Of a DNA stretch of 64,000 bases, positions 1 to 8,388 are shown in pieces (position 1 is the stretch's first letter; every line of letters starts with the position of its first letter). The translations under genes were made by a program, and so were the position numbers. The notes beneath the pieces are model-generated. The model made no database searches. It had not been told where the DNA came from and was given only the letters and a program-made list of their open reading frames with translations. The DNA lies in assembly GCA_003166955.1 (NCBI GenBank), contig PMUI01000042.1, positions 1 through 64,000 on the forward strand, written 5' to 3'. Origin of the DNA: Acidobacterium sp. Lineage in GTDB: Bacteria > Acidobacteriota > Terriglobia > Terriglobales > Acidobacteriaceae.

Positions 1-15
1 TTTATGAGACTGGTT

Positions 16-1965
16 CTAGTACATCGCAGTGTCCGCATTCTTGATGAGGGTCTCTGCGTCCCGGCCGTCGTCCGGATAGATGCTTACACCAATGCTCGCG
101 GTGATGTGAAGATCGTGCCGTTCGATGGAATGAGCCTCGGCGACTGCCTGGAGCAATTTTCTCGAGATGGTGGCGGCATCTTCAAGTTGCAATATTTCCG
201 GCAGGAGCACGACAAATTCATCCCCTCCCTGCCGGCTTACCGTATCCGCGGCGCGCACGCAATCCACAAGACGTTTTGCGAGTGATTGAAGAAGCTTGTC
301 GCCAATCGGATGTCCCAGCGAATCGTTAATATGTTTGAAGCCGTCCAGATCCAGGAACAGGACGGCAACCTGATGCTCATGGCGCTGTGCAAAGGCGATC
401 GCCTGGCCAACTCGGTCGTTCAGGAGCAATCGATTGGGCAAACCGGTCAGAGCGTCATGCTGGGCCGAATGGTTCATCTGCTGTGTCATCACGCGCGCCG
501 CGTCAGCTGATTCCACCAGTTCTCTGTTCGAGCGGTTCAATTCCTCAACCTTCTGCACGAGCAGCTCTTCAGCCTTCTTGCGCGTGGTAATATCGCGGAT
601 CGCCGCTGTCACCAGGATCTGCTCAGCGCTTTGCAGGGGGCTCAACATGATTTCGATGGGGAATTCGCTTCCATCCCTTCTTCGCCCGTAAAGTTCGATT
701 CCCATGCCGATCTGCTGCGCCAAGGCCTCAGCCGCGGTTCGGGTTCCGTCGGCGATCAGCCGCTCGGCAAAACCCTCTGGAATGATGTTCTTTACCTTCT
801 GACCCAGGAGCTCATCGCGGTAGTATCCGAACTGCTTCTCCGCCTGAGCATTCAACAGTACGATCACTCCGTCCCCGTTGACCACAACCATCCCGTCCGG
901 AGCCGCTTCCAGCAGCCCCCGATACCTGGCCTCGGATTCCTTGTGCTCGCTCAGATCGCGGCAGATCTCAGAAAACCCGCGCAGGTTCCCGGCCCGGTCT
1001 CGCAACGGGAAGAAGATGACACTGGCTGGGAACTCCGAACCATCTTTCCGCACGTGCATGCCGAACTCTTCGTGCCGGCCGGTTGTAGCGGCCATTCGGA
1101 GTACCTCCTCCGGCCTGCCCCGCTTGATATCTTCCGGAAGGAAAAGGCAGGAGAAATGCTGACCGATAATCTGCTCCGCTGTGTATCCTTTGATCCGTTC
1201 CGCGCTGGCGCTCCAGCTGGCAACGTGACCTTGCGGATCGAGCATGAAAATCGCATAGTCCTCCACTCCGTCAAGCAGCATCCTGTATTTCTCTTCGCTG
1301 TCCCGCAGCGCTGCCTCGGCCCTGCCGCGCCTGCCGCTGTCGCGCAACGCGGTCCAGCCCGCAATTCCGGCGATCAACGTTCCCAGCAGGGTTCCAACAA
1401 TCAGAATGATCTTGGCCTGGCCCAGGTGCTGCTCAGTGGCCCTGAGGCGCAGTGTCCGCAAACCTGTTTCTTCGCTCTGCAATTTGCCGGTTAGCGCTTG
1501 AAACTCATCCATGGCCTGCTTGTCTCGGGTGGTCTCGATAGCGGCTATCGCCGCTTTCTGGCCCTGGACTCTGCGCAGATGAATGATCGTCTCCGCATCC
1601 TGGATGTTTTCCGCCGCAAGGCCCGCGAGGGCCGGAAGCCTGCTCTGTTGCAGAGGATTATCGACTGTCAGGCTCTGGAAGACATCCCAATCCTGCGTCA
1701 TCCTCATTACATTCGCAAGGTAGAGATCGAGATCAGACTCCCTGCCGGTCAATGCAAAGGTACGGCTGCTGGATTCGATGCTCTGCAAGGCCAGGCGTTG
1801 ATCCTGAATGTTCATCAGTACTTCGTGGGTATGCCGTACCCACCGGTCGCTCTCATCAGAGAGGACCATCCAGCGATAAGAGACAGCCCCCATCAGCAAA
1901 AGGGTCAACATAGCGAAGCCGAAAGCAAGCCGTACCATCCGCTTCAAAGGCGACTCGGTCTTCAT
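16..1965 (-). CDS. CHASE3-PAS-PAS-GGDEF diguanylate cyclase, C-terminus cut short
   Basis: This is a membrane sensor predicted to make cyclic di-GMP. A TM helix at about residues 12-34 and a second at 186-206 bracket a periplasmic CHASE3-like helical domain. Two PAS domains follow (about 225-340 and 345-465), then a GGDEF domain with an intact GGDEF active-site motif at residues 580-584. I chose the ATG at 1965 (649 residues) because AAGAGG lies about 9 nt upstream and the first TM follows at once; a longer in-frame extension upstream is not protein-like. The protein stops with TAG right after NADTAMY, where relatives continue with an xAKxxGR segment and often an EAL domain. The gene is therefore either truncated or interrupted here, and an EAL part may lie beyond the left edge. 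Domain calls are secure; activity is uncertain. Confidence 0.85.
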   Translation of the reverse strand: MKTESPLKRMVRLAFGFAMLTLLLMGAVSYRWMVLSDESDRWVRHTHEVLMNIQDQRLALQSIESSSRTFALTGRESDLDLYLANVMRMTQDWDVFQSLTVDNPLQQSRLPALAGLAAENIQDAETIIHLRRVQGQKAAIAAIETTRDKQAMDEFQALTGKLQSEETGLRTLRLRATEQHLGQAKIILIVGTLLGTLIAGIAGWTALRDSGRRGRAEAALRDSEEKYRMLLDGVEDYAIFMLDPQGHVASWSASAERIKGYTAEQIIGQHFSCLFLPEDIKRGRPEEVLRMAATTGRHEEFGMHVRKDGSEFPASVIFFPLRDRAGNLRGFSEICRDLSEHKESEARYRGLLEAAPDGMVVVNGDGVIVLLNAQAEKQFGYYRDELLGQKVKNIIPEGFAERLIADGTRTAAEALAQQIGMGIELYGRRRDGSEFPIEIMLSPLQSAEQILVTAAIRDITTRKKAEELLVQKVEELNRSNRELVESADAARVMTQQMNHSAQHDALTGLPNRLLLNDRVGQAIAFAQRHEHQVAVLFLDLDGFKHINDSLGHPIGDKLLQSLAKRLVDCVRAADTVSRQGGDEFVVLLPEILQLEDAATISRKLLQAVAEAHSIERHDLHITASIGVSIYPDDGRDAETLIKNADTAMY

Positions 1966-2759
1966 TTCATTTGGCCTCTTGCTGTAGGGGGTGTTTGAGA
2001 GTGCTGCTTCGCTTCGCCTGGAGCCCAGCGCTGCGCCTTTTGTCGGATCGGCGACAGGTGCGGCCACCCATCTTAGGCAGTTACTGCTGGCAACGTGAGG
2101 TCGCGGGAGTGGACAATCGCGTACTGAATCGGGTTGGATCCCGCATGGCCATGTTCGGTCAGGATCTCCGGCAGGCACATGCGAATCAGCGTTCGATCGT
2201 CTCCTGCAAGAGGACTTGCTCTGGGGTTGGCCACCGTTACCACCTGTGGGGCGGCATCTAACCCGTCCGGCCCAAAGTGTCGCATCGCACCAACTTCTGC
2301 ACAATTCACTATTGACCGAAACCCCTCCCACAAAGGTGTCATTACCGCAGGACAGCAGGCGCAACAGACTCGAGTCCAGGGCCCGGACGGTTCCCCTTTG
2401 GCTGCGCAGTCAAGAGCGGGATTAGTTGTGAACTTTCAATAGGTTGTTGTTTATTCGGTCGAGAACTGGGAAGCTGACGGTGTCGAAGCAAGAGCTTTCT
2501 CAGGAGACCGAAGGTACTGTCTGAATTTCGGTTTTCAGACAGTACCCCCCTGCTTTTTCGTTATAGGGGGGACGCTCTGGGTGTTGAAGGGTAGCGCAAG
2601 GGGCCGACCGCTTCTGCGGCGGATGCCTTTGTCCTCGGAGCCGCGTCCTTCGCAGCCGCCCAGGATGAGAATATCCCATCGTGTCCTGGTGGTCGAATGC
2701 CGTGCGTAACCGAAGCGGAGACCCCATGGCCGCTTCGCAGCGCCTTCTCCGCAGAGTGA
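1966..2759. other. Intergenic region with paired inverted repeats
   Basis: No convincing gene is visible in this 794-nt gap between two minus-strand genes. Its right half holds a perfect 12-bp inverted repeat (2514-2525 with 2534-2545, 8-nt loop). A C7/G7-type pair (CCCCCCT with AGGGGGG) follows directly at about 2545-2571. The rest shows low-quality short reading frames only. Confidence 0.5.
2514..2571. repeat. Tandem pair of inverted repeats
   Basis: GTACTGTCTGAA and its exact complement form a 12-bp stem around an 8-nt loop. This runs into CCCCCCT-13 nt-AGGGGGG, a second 7-bp stem whose loop contains CTTTTT. Neither stem has a canonical U-tract on the minus strand, where the neighbouring genes are read. 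It could be a regulatory or dispersed repeat rather than a simple terminator. Confidence 0.6.
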
Positions 2760-3995
2760 TTACCAGAACCACGTGGCTTCGACGCGGGGGGTTCCAGACT
2801 CGCCGCCGATGGTTTCGGTGCTGAGCACGAGTTCCATGTTCTTTTTGGCGCCGGCGCTCTCCATGATGTGCTGCAGCTGAGCGCGATTAGCAGAATCGGT
2901 GAGGAATTCTCCGGCGGCGATGGTGCCGCCGCGGCTGACGCCGGCAACGACGATGGCAATTTCGCCCGTGGTTACGTCGGTGAAGCGCGCGATGATGGCA
3001 AAGTCGCGGTAGTTGTTGGTGGCCATTTGCTGCGCGCGATTGATCATCCATTGTCTTTGCGCAGGCGCGGTGCTGTCGACGATCCCCAGCTCGGTCATGT
3101 CTGGCTTGTTCTCGAAGTGGTAGCGCAGAGGTTTGGTCAGGCGCAGCGTCCAGGCATTGTCAAACGCACCGACGAAGATGGTTGGACCGGCGCGCAGGTC
3201 CATGAGGTTGGTTGTGCCCTCGCCTTTGAGGCTGAATTTCTTGCCGTTCGACTGGAGCAGGCCAGCCACGCGCACGACTGGACTGAGGTCGTCAATGATG
3301 ACGGCCGTGAGATTGTCGTTGAGCGTGATCTGGCGCGAGGGATCGGCCGCGTCGCGCAGAACGATGGCGGAATACTGGCTCTGGTCGGCGATACAGAAGA
3401 GGACCGGATCGTTGCCATTGAGGACCGGCGCCCAAAAGGAGTTAGCCGGCACCAGACGCTGCGGGGTTTTCAGGAAGTAAACAGCCGCCGCGCCCAAAAG
3501 AGCCGCAAGCACCAGGCTGAGACCCCACCATAAGCGAGGGTGGGAGTCCGCGGCGGCGGGAGCGACGACGCCTGGCTCCTCCGCGACGCCCGGGATCGCG
3601 GCGGCGAGGACTTCCGCCGGAGCATGCGCCTCGTGGAACTGCGGAACATAGGACCCCGCGGGCAGGGCGATGCGGAGCTCGTTTTCGTGGCCCGGCTCCT
3701 GATAGTACTGCGCGATGCGTTTTCGGATTTCAGCCGCGGTCACGCGTACGATGGGATCGGTCGCGGTGTCGTAATCGGGATCCCGGCCGAAGATTTCGAT
3801 GCCGATGGTCCGTTCTTTCAGGAAATCGGTCTGCCCGGAAAGAGTGTGTTCGACGACGAAGCGAAGGAATGCCGGGAAGCGCTTGCTGTGACTAAAGTAG
3901 GGATTTTCGAGCAGACGCTCGAGCTGCTCTTCGATCGCGGACCGCTCTTGCTCGTTCGGGCGTGTTTGTGTGCCTGCCGCCATGTCGACCGTCAA
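2760..3995 (-). CDS. Single-pass membrane protein of unknown function (Acidobacteria-type)
   Basis: The first about 120 residues form a conserved soluble domain. It carries RFVVEHTL, KERTIGIEIFGR and DPIVRVTAAEIRKRI-type sequence that I associate with Acidobacteria signalling proteins, and it may be a DNA-binding or interaction module. One TM helix follows at about residues 153-175, then an extracytoplasmic domain of about 235 residues that I do not recognise. The topology (cytoplasmic N-terminus, one TM, external C-terminus) resembles CadC/ToxR-like regulators, but no winged-helix motif is certain. A TTG start at 3995 is preferred because GGAAGA lies 7 nt upstream; an ATG at 3983 is the alternative. 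The neighbours give no functional clue beyond the divergent TonB receptor gene 257 nt away. Confidence 0.75.
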   Translation of the reverse strand: MTVDMAAGTQTRPNEQERSAIEEQLERLLENPYFSHSKRFPAFLRFVVEHTLSGQTDFLKERTIGIEIFGRDPDYDTATDPIVRVTAAEIRKRIAQYYQEPGHENELRIALPAGSYVPQFHEAHAPAEVLAAAIPGVAEEPGVVAPAAADSHPRLWWGLSLVLAALLGAAAVYFLKTPQRLVPANSFWAPVLNGNDPVLFCIADQSQYSAIVLRDAADPSRQITLNDNLTAVIIDDLSPVVRVAGLLQSNGKKFSLKGEGTTNLMDLRAGPTIFVGAFDNAWTLRLTKPLRYHFENKPDMTELGIVDSTAPAQRQWMINRAQQMATNNYRDFAIIARFTDVTTGEIAIVVAGVSRGGTIAAGEFLTDSANRAQLQHIMESAGAKKNMELVLSTETIGGESGTPRVEATWFW

Positions 3996-4252
3996 CCACA
4001 GTTCTTCCAGCAGCTATTCTTGTCTGGAAAGCTGGATTATACGCCCTGAAACCGGCGTGGCCCCACCGAGGTAACAGGCCGTATCTGCTCGGGAAATAGG
4101 GAGTTCCCGGCATTCTTTACCTGTATAAGTACTGGCACTTTTGCCGCAAAGACCTTATCAGGCCTTCAACGGAGGAACTATAAGCCCGAGTGGTTTGAAA
4201 TCCGGATTTCCGTGGCCATGGGCCACACCGGAAACGCGGGTTGGAGGCTAAT

Positions 4253-5557
4253 GTGGACGAGATTATTAGAGGGAATCGGACGCGGCAGGGGGCAACGCAG
4301 GTTCGGAGATGTGCAACTATCCTGGCTCTGGTGTTGGTAAGCTGTGCGGTTTCGCTGCGAGCCCAGGTTGGCGCGGCCAGCCTGAGCGGCATTGTGGGTG
4401 ACCCGACGGGCGCTGTGGTGCCTGGGGCCACGGTCACGCTGAGCAACGTGGGGACGGGCGCAGCCAGAGCGGCCACGACGGACCAGGCGGGTGGGTTCAC
4501 TTTTGCCGCGGTTGCGGCGGGCGACTACAACCTGATGGTTACGGCTCGCGGCTTTGAGAAGTACGCGCAGTCGGGGATTCATCTGAGCGCGGGCGACGCA
4601 AAGACGCTGGACGATATTCATCTGGTGGTGGGGGCGACGTCAGAAACAGTGTCGGTGACGAGCACCGTGTCCGGACTGCCGCTCGATAACGGCCAGGTGA
4701 GTGCGACGATTTCGTCGAACGATCTGGATCGGCTGTCAGTGGCGGGGCGCGACGCCAACGAACTGCAGCGGACGCTGCCTGGATTCGCGATTCGCAGTTT
4801 GGGATCGACGAACACGGCGCCGGACTTTTCGCAGGTCGAAGTTGGCCAGCCCACTCCGTATGCGTCGAACGGCGCTCCGGTAGCGGGCATCACGATCAAA
4901 CTGGACGGCGCGAACCTGACCGACGCCGGCAACTTTGGCGCGAACCTGCAGAACATCGACGTTTCGTTCGTGAGCGAGGTTCAGGTGCAGACGTCGAACT
5001 TCGGTGCGGATCAATCTAACGGGCCGGTCGTGGTGACGGGCGTGACGAAGGCGGGAACCTCGACTTATCACGGCTCGCTGTTCACTTATGCGCGTACTTA
5101 CCAGCTCAACTCGAATGACTGGCTGGCTAACTACAACGGAATAGCGCGGCCGGATGACCGGTTTGTCTATCCGGGCGGCACCATCAGCGGGCCGGTTCCT
5201 CATATGAAGAACCTGACCTTCTTCGCGGGCGCCGAGTATGATGCGCAGCGCAATGTATATGCCTACGGAAGCGCGGGGAGCGCGATCATCCACGCTCTGG
5301 TGCCTACCAAGGCGATGCGAACCGGCGACTTCAGCGCGGGCGCGTTGTCGAACTTTCTGGGACCCAACGTCGGCAATGGCAACTATGGGACGTTCAACAC
5401 GCCGCCGACGGTTGGCGACAATGGCTCGTCGCTGAACAACGGCAACATCGCCGCCTTCCTGAATCCAGGCGCAATGGCGCTGGTGAACGGAACGCTGCCG
5501 TTGCCGACCAGAGCACAGACCGAACCGACGGATACAACTACGACCAACTCGACCTGA
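4253..5557 (+). CDS. TonB-dependent receptor (Oar-like), N-terminal fragment before a frameshift
   Basis: This is the front part of an outer-membrane receptor of the Oar/CarboxypepD_reg family common in Acidobacteria. A signal peptide (hydrophobic TILALVLVSCAVS, then RAQ) is followed by a carboxypeptidase-regulatory-like beta-sandwich starting GAASLSGIVGDPTG. The plug domain and the beginning of the barrel come next. I chose the GTG at 4253 because GGAGG sits 5 nt upstream; an ATG two bases earlier is in another frame. The reading frame runs into a stop at 5555-5557. The protein continues in a different frame from about 5506 onward, so this fragment and the next gene are one receptor of about 1250 residues broken by a one-base loss (or two-base gain). 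It could be a real pseudogene or an assembly error. Confidence 0.85.
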   Translation: MDEIIRGNRTRQGATQVRRCATILALVLVSCAVSLRAQVGAASLSGIVGDPTGAVVPGATVTLSNVGTGAARAATTDQAGGFTFAAVAAGDYNLMVTARGFEKYAQSGIHLSAGDAKTLDDIHLVVGATSETVSVTSTVSGLPLDNGQVSATISSNDLDRLSVAGRDANELQRTLPGFAIRSLGSTNTAPDFSQVEVGQPTPYASNGAPVAGITIKLDGANLTDAGNFGANLQNIDVSFVSEVQVQTSNFGADQSNGPVVVTGVTKAGTSTYHGSLFTYARTYQLNSNDWLANYNGIARPDDRFVYPGGTISGPVPHMKNLTFFAGAEYDAQRNVYAYGSAGSAIIHALVPTKAMRTGDFSAGALSNFLGPNVGNGNYGTFNTPPTVGDNGSSLNNGNIAAFLNPGAMALVNGTLPLPTRAQTEPTDTTTTNST

Positions 5558-5568
5558 CGAACAACAAC

Positions 5569-8019
5569 GTGAGCCAGTTTGCCGGCCGCGTCGACTACAC
5601 CATCAGCCCGCGTAACCAGTTTTTTGCGCGGTATGGTTTTGAGAAAGGCAAACAGGGCCAGCCGCTGGTTCCCTACTACGAGCCGACCAGCGTCATGGGC
5701 GAAGTCAACACGCCCGGCTATGGCGTCACCAACGATACCTGGGTACACAGCGCCGCGGCTAACTACGTGGCCATTCTGAACCCGACACTGACCAACGAGC
5801 TGTATGTCACGGTGACTTCGTTCCTTGAGTCGTTTGACGCGCGACAGCTGGCCGCATTGCAGAAGGGTACGATCAACTATCCCTACAACGGAGCGTTCGA
5901 CAATCACGACACGCAGTATCCGCAGCTTGGCACCTACACAACCTACGGAGGATTGCCGCTGGGCCTGTGGCCAGACTACTCCAACAATCCTCTGGAACTG
6001 AAGAAGCTGCAGCCCAACGTTGGCGACAACATCACCAAGGTTTGGGGAAGGCACACCGTGAAGGCCGGCATTTTCAGCCAGCGCACGACCAACAATCAGA
6101 CTGCCACTAACCCATCGACCAACGCGATCATCCAGGACTACTACTACGGTCCGGCGGGCAACTACTTCGCCGACTACAACGGGACCTATCCTGACGGATC
6201 TCCTGCTTACGGCAACCCGCACTTCAACAGCGGCAACGCCCTGGCGAACTTCTTCGAAGGGCAGATTCAGGACTGGCACCAGCAGAATTTCAACCCCTAT
6301 ACCAATCTGTACTTCTGGAACACCGACTTCTATGGGCAGGACACCTGGCGTCTGAAATCGAACCTGATTGTGACCTATGGGGTGCGCGCTTCGAAACTCG
6401 GCGCCTGGCAGGATGCGCACGGCATCGGGGCGGCGATCTGGAACCCGAGCCTCTACACTTCGACCTACAATGCCACGACCAATCCGCTCCCCGGATTGAC
6501 GTGGCATAAGAACACCGCTTCGGTAGCGAACTCCGGCGTCAACAGCCCGCCATTTTATTGGGAGCCGCGCGTCGGGTTTGCCTGGGACGTCTTCAAGACT
6601 GGCAAGACGGTGGTCCGCGGCGGATTCGGGATGTACCGCTTCCACGACTCGGTTGTCGACGTGACCAGCGAGTTTGCCGAGGCGGAGAACGTCCGCTTCA
6701 CCGACCTGCAGGGCTTTGGCGACAACACGCTGGAGGGCGTGAATACTCTTCATCTGAACCCGAACACCTACGGCAACACTGGACCTGGCAGCACCGAGAC
6801 TTACATTTCGCCGTCGACGATCTACGGTCTGGATCAGAAGGATAACAAGGAGCCGGTCACCAACAACTACAGCGTGAGCATTGCCGAACAGATGCCGGGG
6901 CGCTGGATCCTGCAGGGATCGTATGTGGGCAACAACAGCAATTCGCTGATGGACAACGGCACAACGCAGACTGTGGTGCTGGATAACATCAACGCCATCC
7001 CTGTGGGCTATCTGTTCACGCCGGCGGCGGCGGCGGCGATTAACGCGAAGGCGCCGGGCGCCTGCAATGCGACGGGCTGCACTCCGGCACAGGCGGGAAG
7101 CCTCGACGGAAGTTATAACTACCCAGGCGACAAGGCCATCCAGGAAGCGCGGTCTTACAATAACTACAACCAGATCCTGGTGCCGCGGCACAATACTTAT
7201 GCCAACTACAATGGCCTGCAGATCGAAGCGATCAAGCAGGCGGGGCCGCTGAACTTCAACGCGAACTACTCTTTCTCCAAGGCGCTCGGGATTCTGGGCT
7301 CCTCGGCGGACTTCAACTGGACGGCCGGCATCGACCCATTCCATCTCGGCAATAACTACGGGCCTTTGAACTTCGACCGCACTCAGGTGCTGAACCTGAG
7401 CTACTCCTGGCAGACCGGCAAGTTCTCGACGGATCGGATACTTGGTGGATTCATTAACCAGTGGCGGATCTCGGGCATCACCAACGTCCAGAGCGGACCT
7501 AACATGCAGACCGGTATCAGCGCGTCGCCCGGATACTACACGCAGGGCAATATCGGGCAGGGCGCCACCGGCTACGCGGTGAGCAATACGACGATCCTCG
7601 GCACGCCGGATGTGAACCTGCAACCGGTGCTGAAATGCAGCCCGAGGTCGGGCCTCGCCTCGCATCAATACCTCAATCCAACCTGCTTCGGACTGCCGGC
7701 AACCGGCACGAACGGCGCGTATATCGAGCCGTACGCGCACGGGCCGGCGTTCTTCAACACCGACCTGTCGGTGGAGAAGGGGTTCACGCTGGGTGGTGAG
7801 CGCAGTCTGCGCCTGCGGATTGCGGGATTCAACTTCATCAACCATCCGCTGAACAGCTTCGGCACGGGCTATGCTTCGCAGACGACGCTGCAGTTGAGCG
7901 ATACTTCCGCCAATGGATCGCCGGCAACGGCGACTTACAGCCCGACTGAGAACTTCGGCTCTGCCCCGCAAAAGCTGGGCCGGCGTCTCATGGAGGTCTC
8001 GGCGAAGTTCTCCTTCTGA
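5569..8019 (+). CDS. TonB-dependent receptor (Oar-like), beta-barrel fragment after the frameshift
   Basis: These 816 residues continue the receptor that starts at 4253. They form most of the 22-strand outer-membrane barrel: alternating aromatic-rich strands, many NYN/YxF turns, and a C-terminal strand ending VSAKFSF, the usual Phe terminus recognised by the BAM machinery. In-frame protein-like sequence extends left of the nominal GTG start (DGYNYDQLDLTNNN), which shows that the start is artificial and the break lies at about 5506-5550. Substrates of this family are not known in general. The GH31 glycosidase directly downstream makes an oligosaccharide ligand plausible. The piece is unlikely to be made as a separate protein because it lacks a signal peptide and plug. 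Confidence 0.85.
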   Translation: MSQFAGRVDYTISPRNQFFARYGFEKGKQGQPLVPYYEPTSVMGEVNTPGYGVTNDTWVHSAAANYVAILNPTLTNELYVTVTSFLESFDARQLAALQKGTINYPYNGAFDNHDTQYPQLGTYTTYGGLPLGLWPDYSNNPLELKKLQPNVGDNITKVWGRHTVKAGIFSQRTTNNQTATNPSTNAIIQDYYYGPAGNYFADYNGTYPDGSPAYGNPHFNSGNALANFFEGQIQDWHQQNFNPYTNLYFWNTDFYGQDTWRLKSNLIVTYGVRASKLGAWQDAHGIGAAIWNPSLYTSTYNATTNPLPGLTWHKNTASVANSGVNSPPFYWEPRVGFAWDVFKTGKTVVRGGFGMYRFHDSVVDVTSEFAEAENVRFTDLQGFGDNTLEGVNTLHLNPNTYGNTGPGSTETYISPSTIYGLDQKDNKEPVTNNYSVSIAEQMPGRWILQGSYVGNNSNSLMDNGTTQTVVLDNINAIPVGYLFTPAAAAAINAKAPGACNATGCTPAQAGSLDGSYNYPGDKAIQEARSYNNYNQILVPRHNTYANYNGLQIEAIKQAGPLNFNANYSFSKALGILGSSADFNWTAGIDPFHLGNNYGPLNFDRTQVLNLSYSWQTGKFSTDRILGGFINQWRISGITNVQSGPNMQTGISASPGYYTQGNIGQGATGYAVSNTTILGTPDVNLQPVLKCSPRSGLASHQYLNPTCFGLPATGTNGAYIEPYAHGPAFFNTDLSVEKGFTLGGERSLRLRIAGFNFINHPLNSFGTGYASQTTLQLSDTSANGSPATATYSPTENFGSAPQKLGRRLMEVSAKFSF

Positions 8020-8020
8020 T

Positions 8021-8063
8021 GGAAGGGTGGGGGGTAGGTCATCGCCCTCCACCTTCCCTTTTC
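8021..8063 (+). terminator. Candidate terminator after the TonB receptor
   Basis: A G-rich arm (8021-8034) can pair, with one bulge and one wobble, with CCCTCCACCTTCC at 8044-8056. The stem is followed by CTTTTCC. It lies immediately after the receptor stop codon, before the GH31 gene. Confidence 0.45.
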
Positions 8064-8157
8064 CAGTTCAGCTTTGGTAAAACAATTGGGATTCGCGCGC
8101 CTCCTCCGGAATCCTTCAGGGGACGTGTGACTCCGCTGCAGGAATTCAGGACTGGGC

Positions 8158-8388
8158 ATGCGTCACGCTATTTCCATTTCGGGCTCCGCTCTTCTCGTCT
8201 TTCTCTCGGTCACTCCAGTTTGCGGGTTTGGGCAGCTGGATTCCGCGGGTTCGACCGCTGTGGTTTTGAATCGGCTGAGCGGATTCTCCGCTCTGCCCAA
8301 CGGCATTGAGGTCAAGTCGGGTGCGGCGCGGGAGCAAATCACGGCGCTGCGGGAACATTGCCCGAAGATGCGTCGTGGGCAGTTCTGA
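8158..8388 (+). CDS. GH31 alpha-glucosidase, N-terminal fragment (signal peptide) out of frame
   Basis: The fragment begins with a clear signal peptide (ISGSALLVFLSVTPVCGFGQ) and the first beta-strands typical of a GH31 N-terminal domain (LNRLSGFSALPNGIEV, then REQITALRE). It then diverges into unrelated residues and stops. The natural continuation, PEDASWAV, is found in another frame at 8358. Relatives as I remember them have about ten residues (a VLRVRxG-type strand) between ALRE and LPEDASW. A short deletion that also shifts the frame therefore seems likely. As read, the signal peptide is separated from the catalytic body. Confidence 0.7.
   Translation: MRHAISISGSALLVFLSVTPVCGFGQLDSAGSTAVVLNRLSGFSALPNGIEVKSGAAREQITALREHCPKMRRGQF

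Noticed and set aside
2073-2342. Minus-strand frame with a fragment (AGDDRTLIRMCLPEILTEHG) faintly like the start of a receiver domain.
   Set aside because: The rest shows no receiver features or terminator of the domain, and the frame is short. At most it is a remnant, so no gene was called.
5383-8052. An 889-codon minus-strand open frame opposite the TonB receptor barrel.
   Set aside because: Its Arg/Val-rich low-complexity translation matches no fold, whereas the plus strand encodes a clear outer-membrane receptor.
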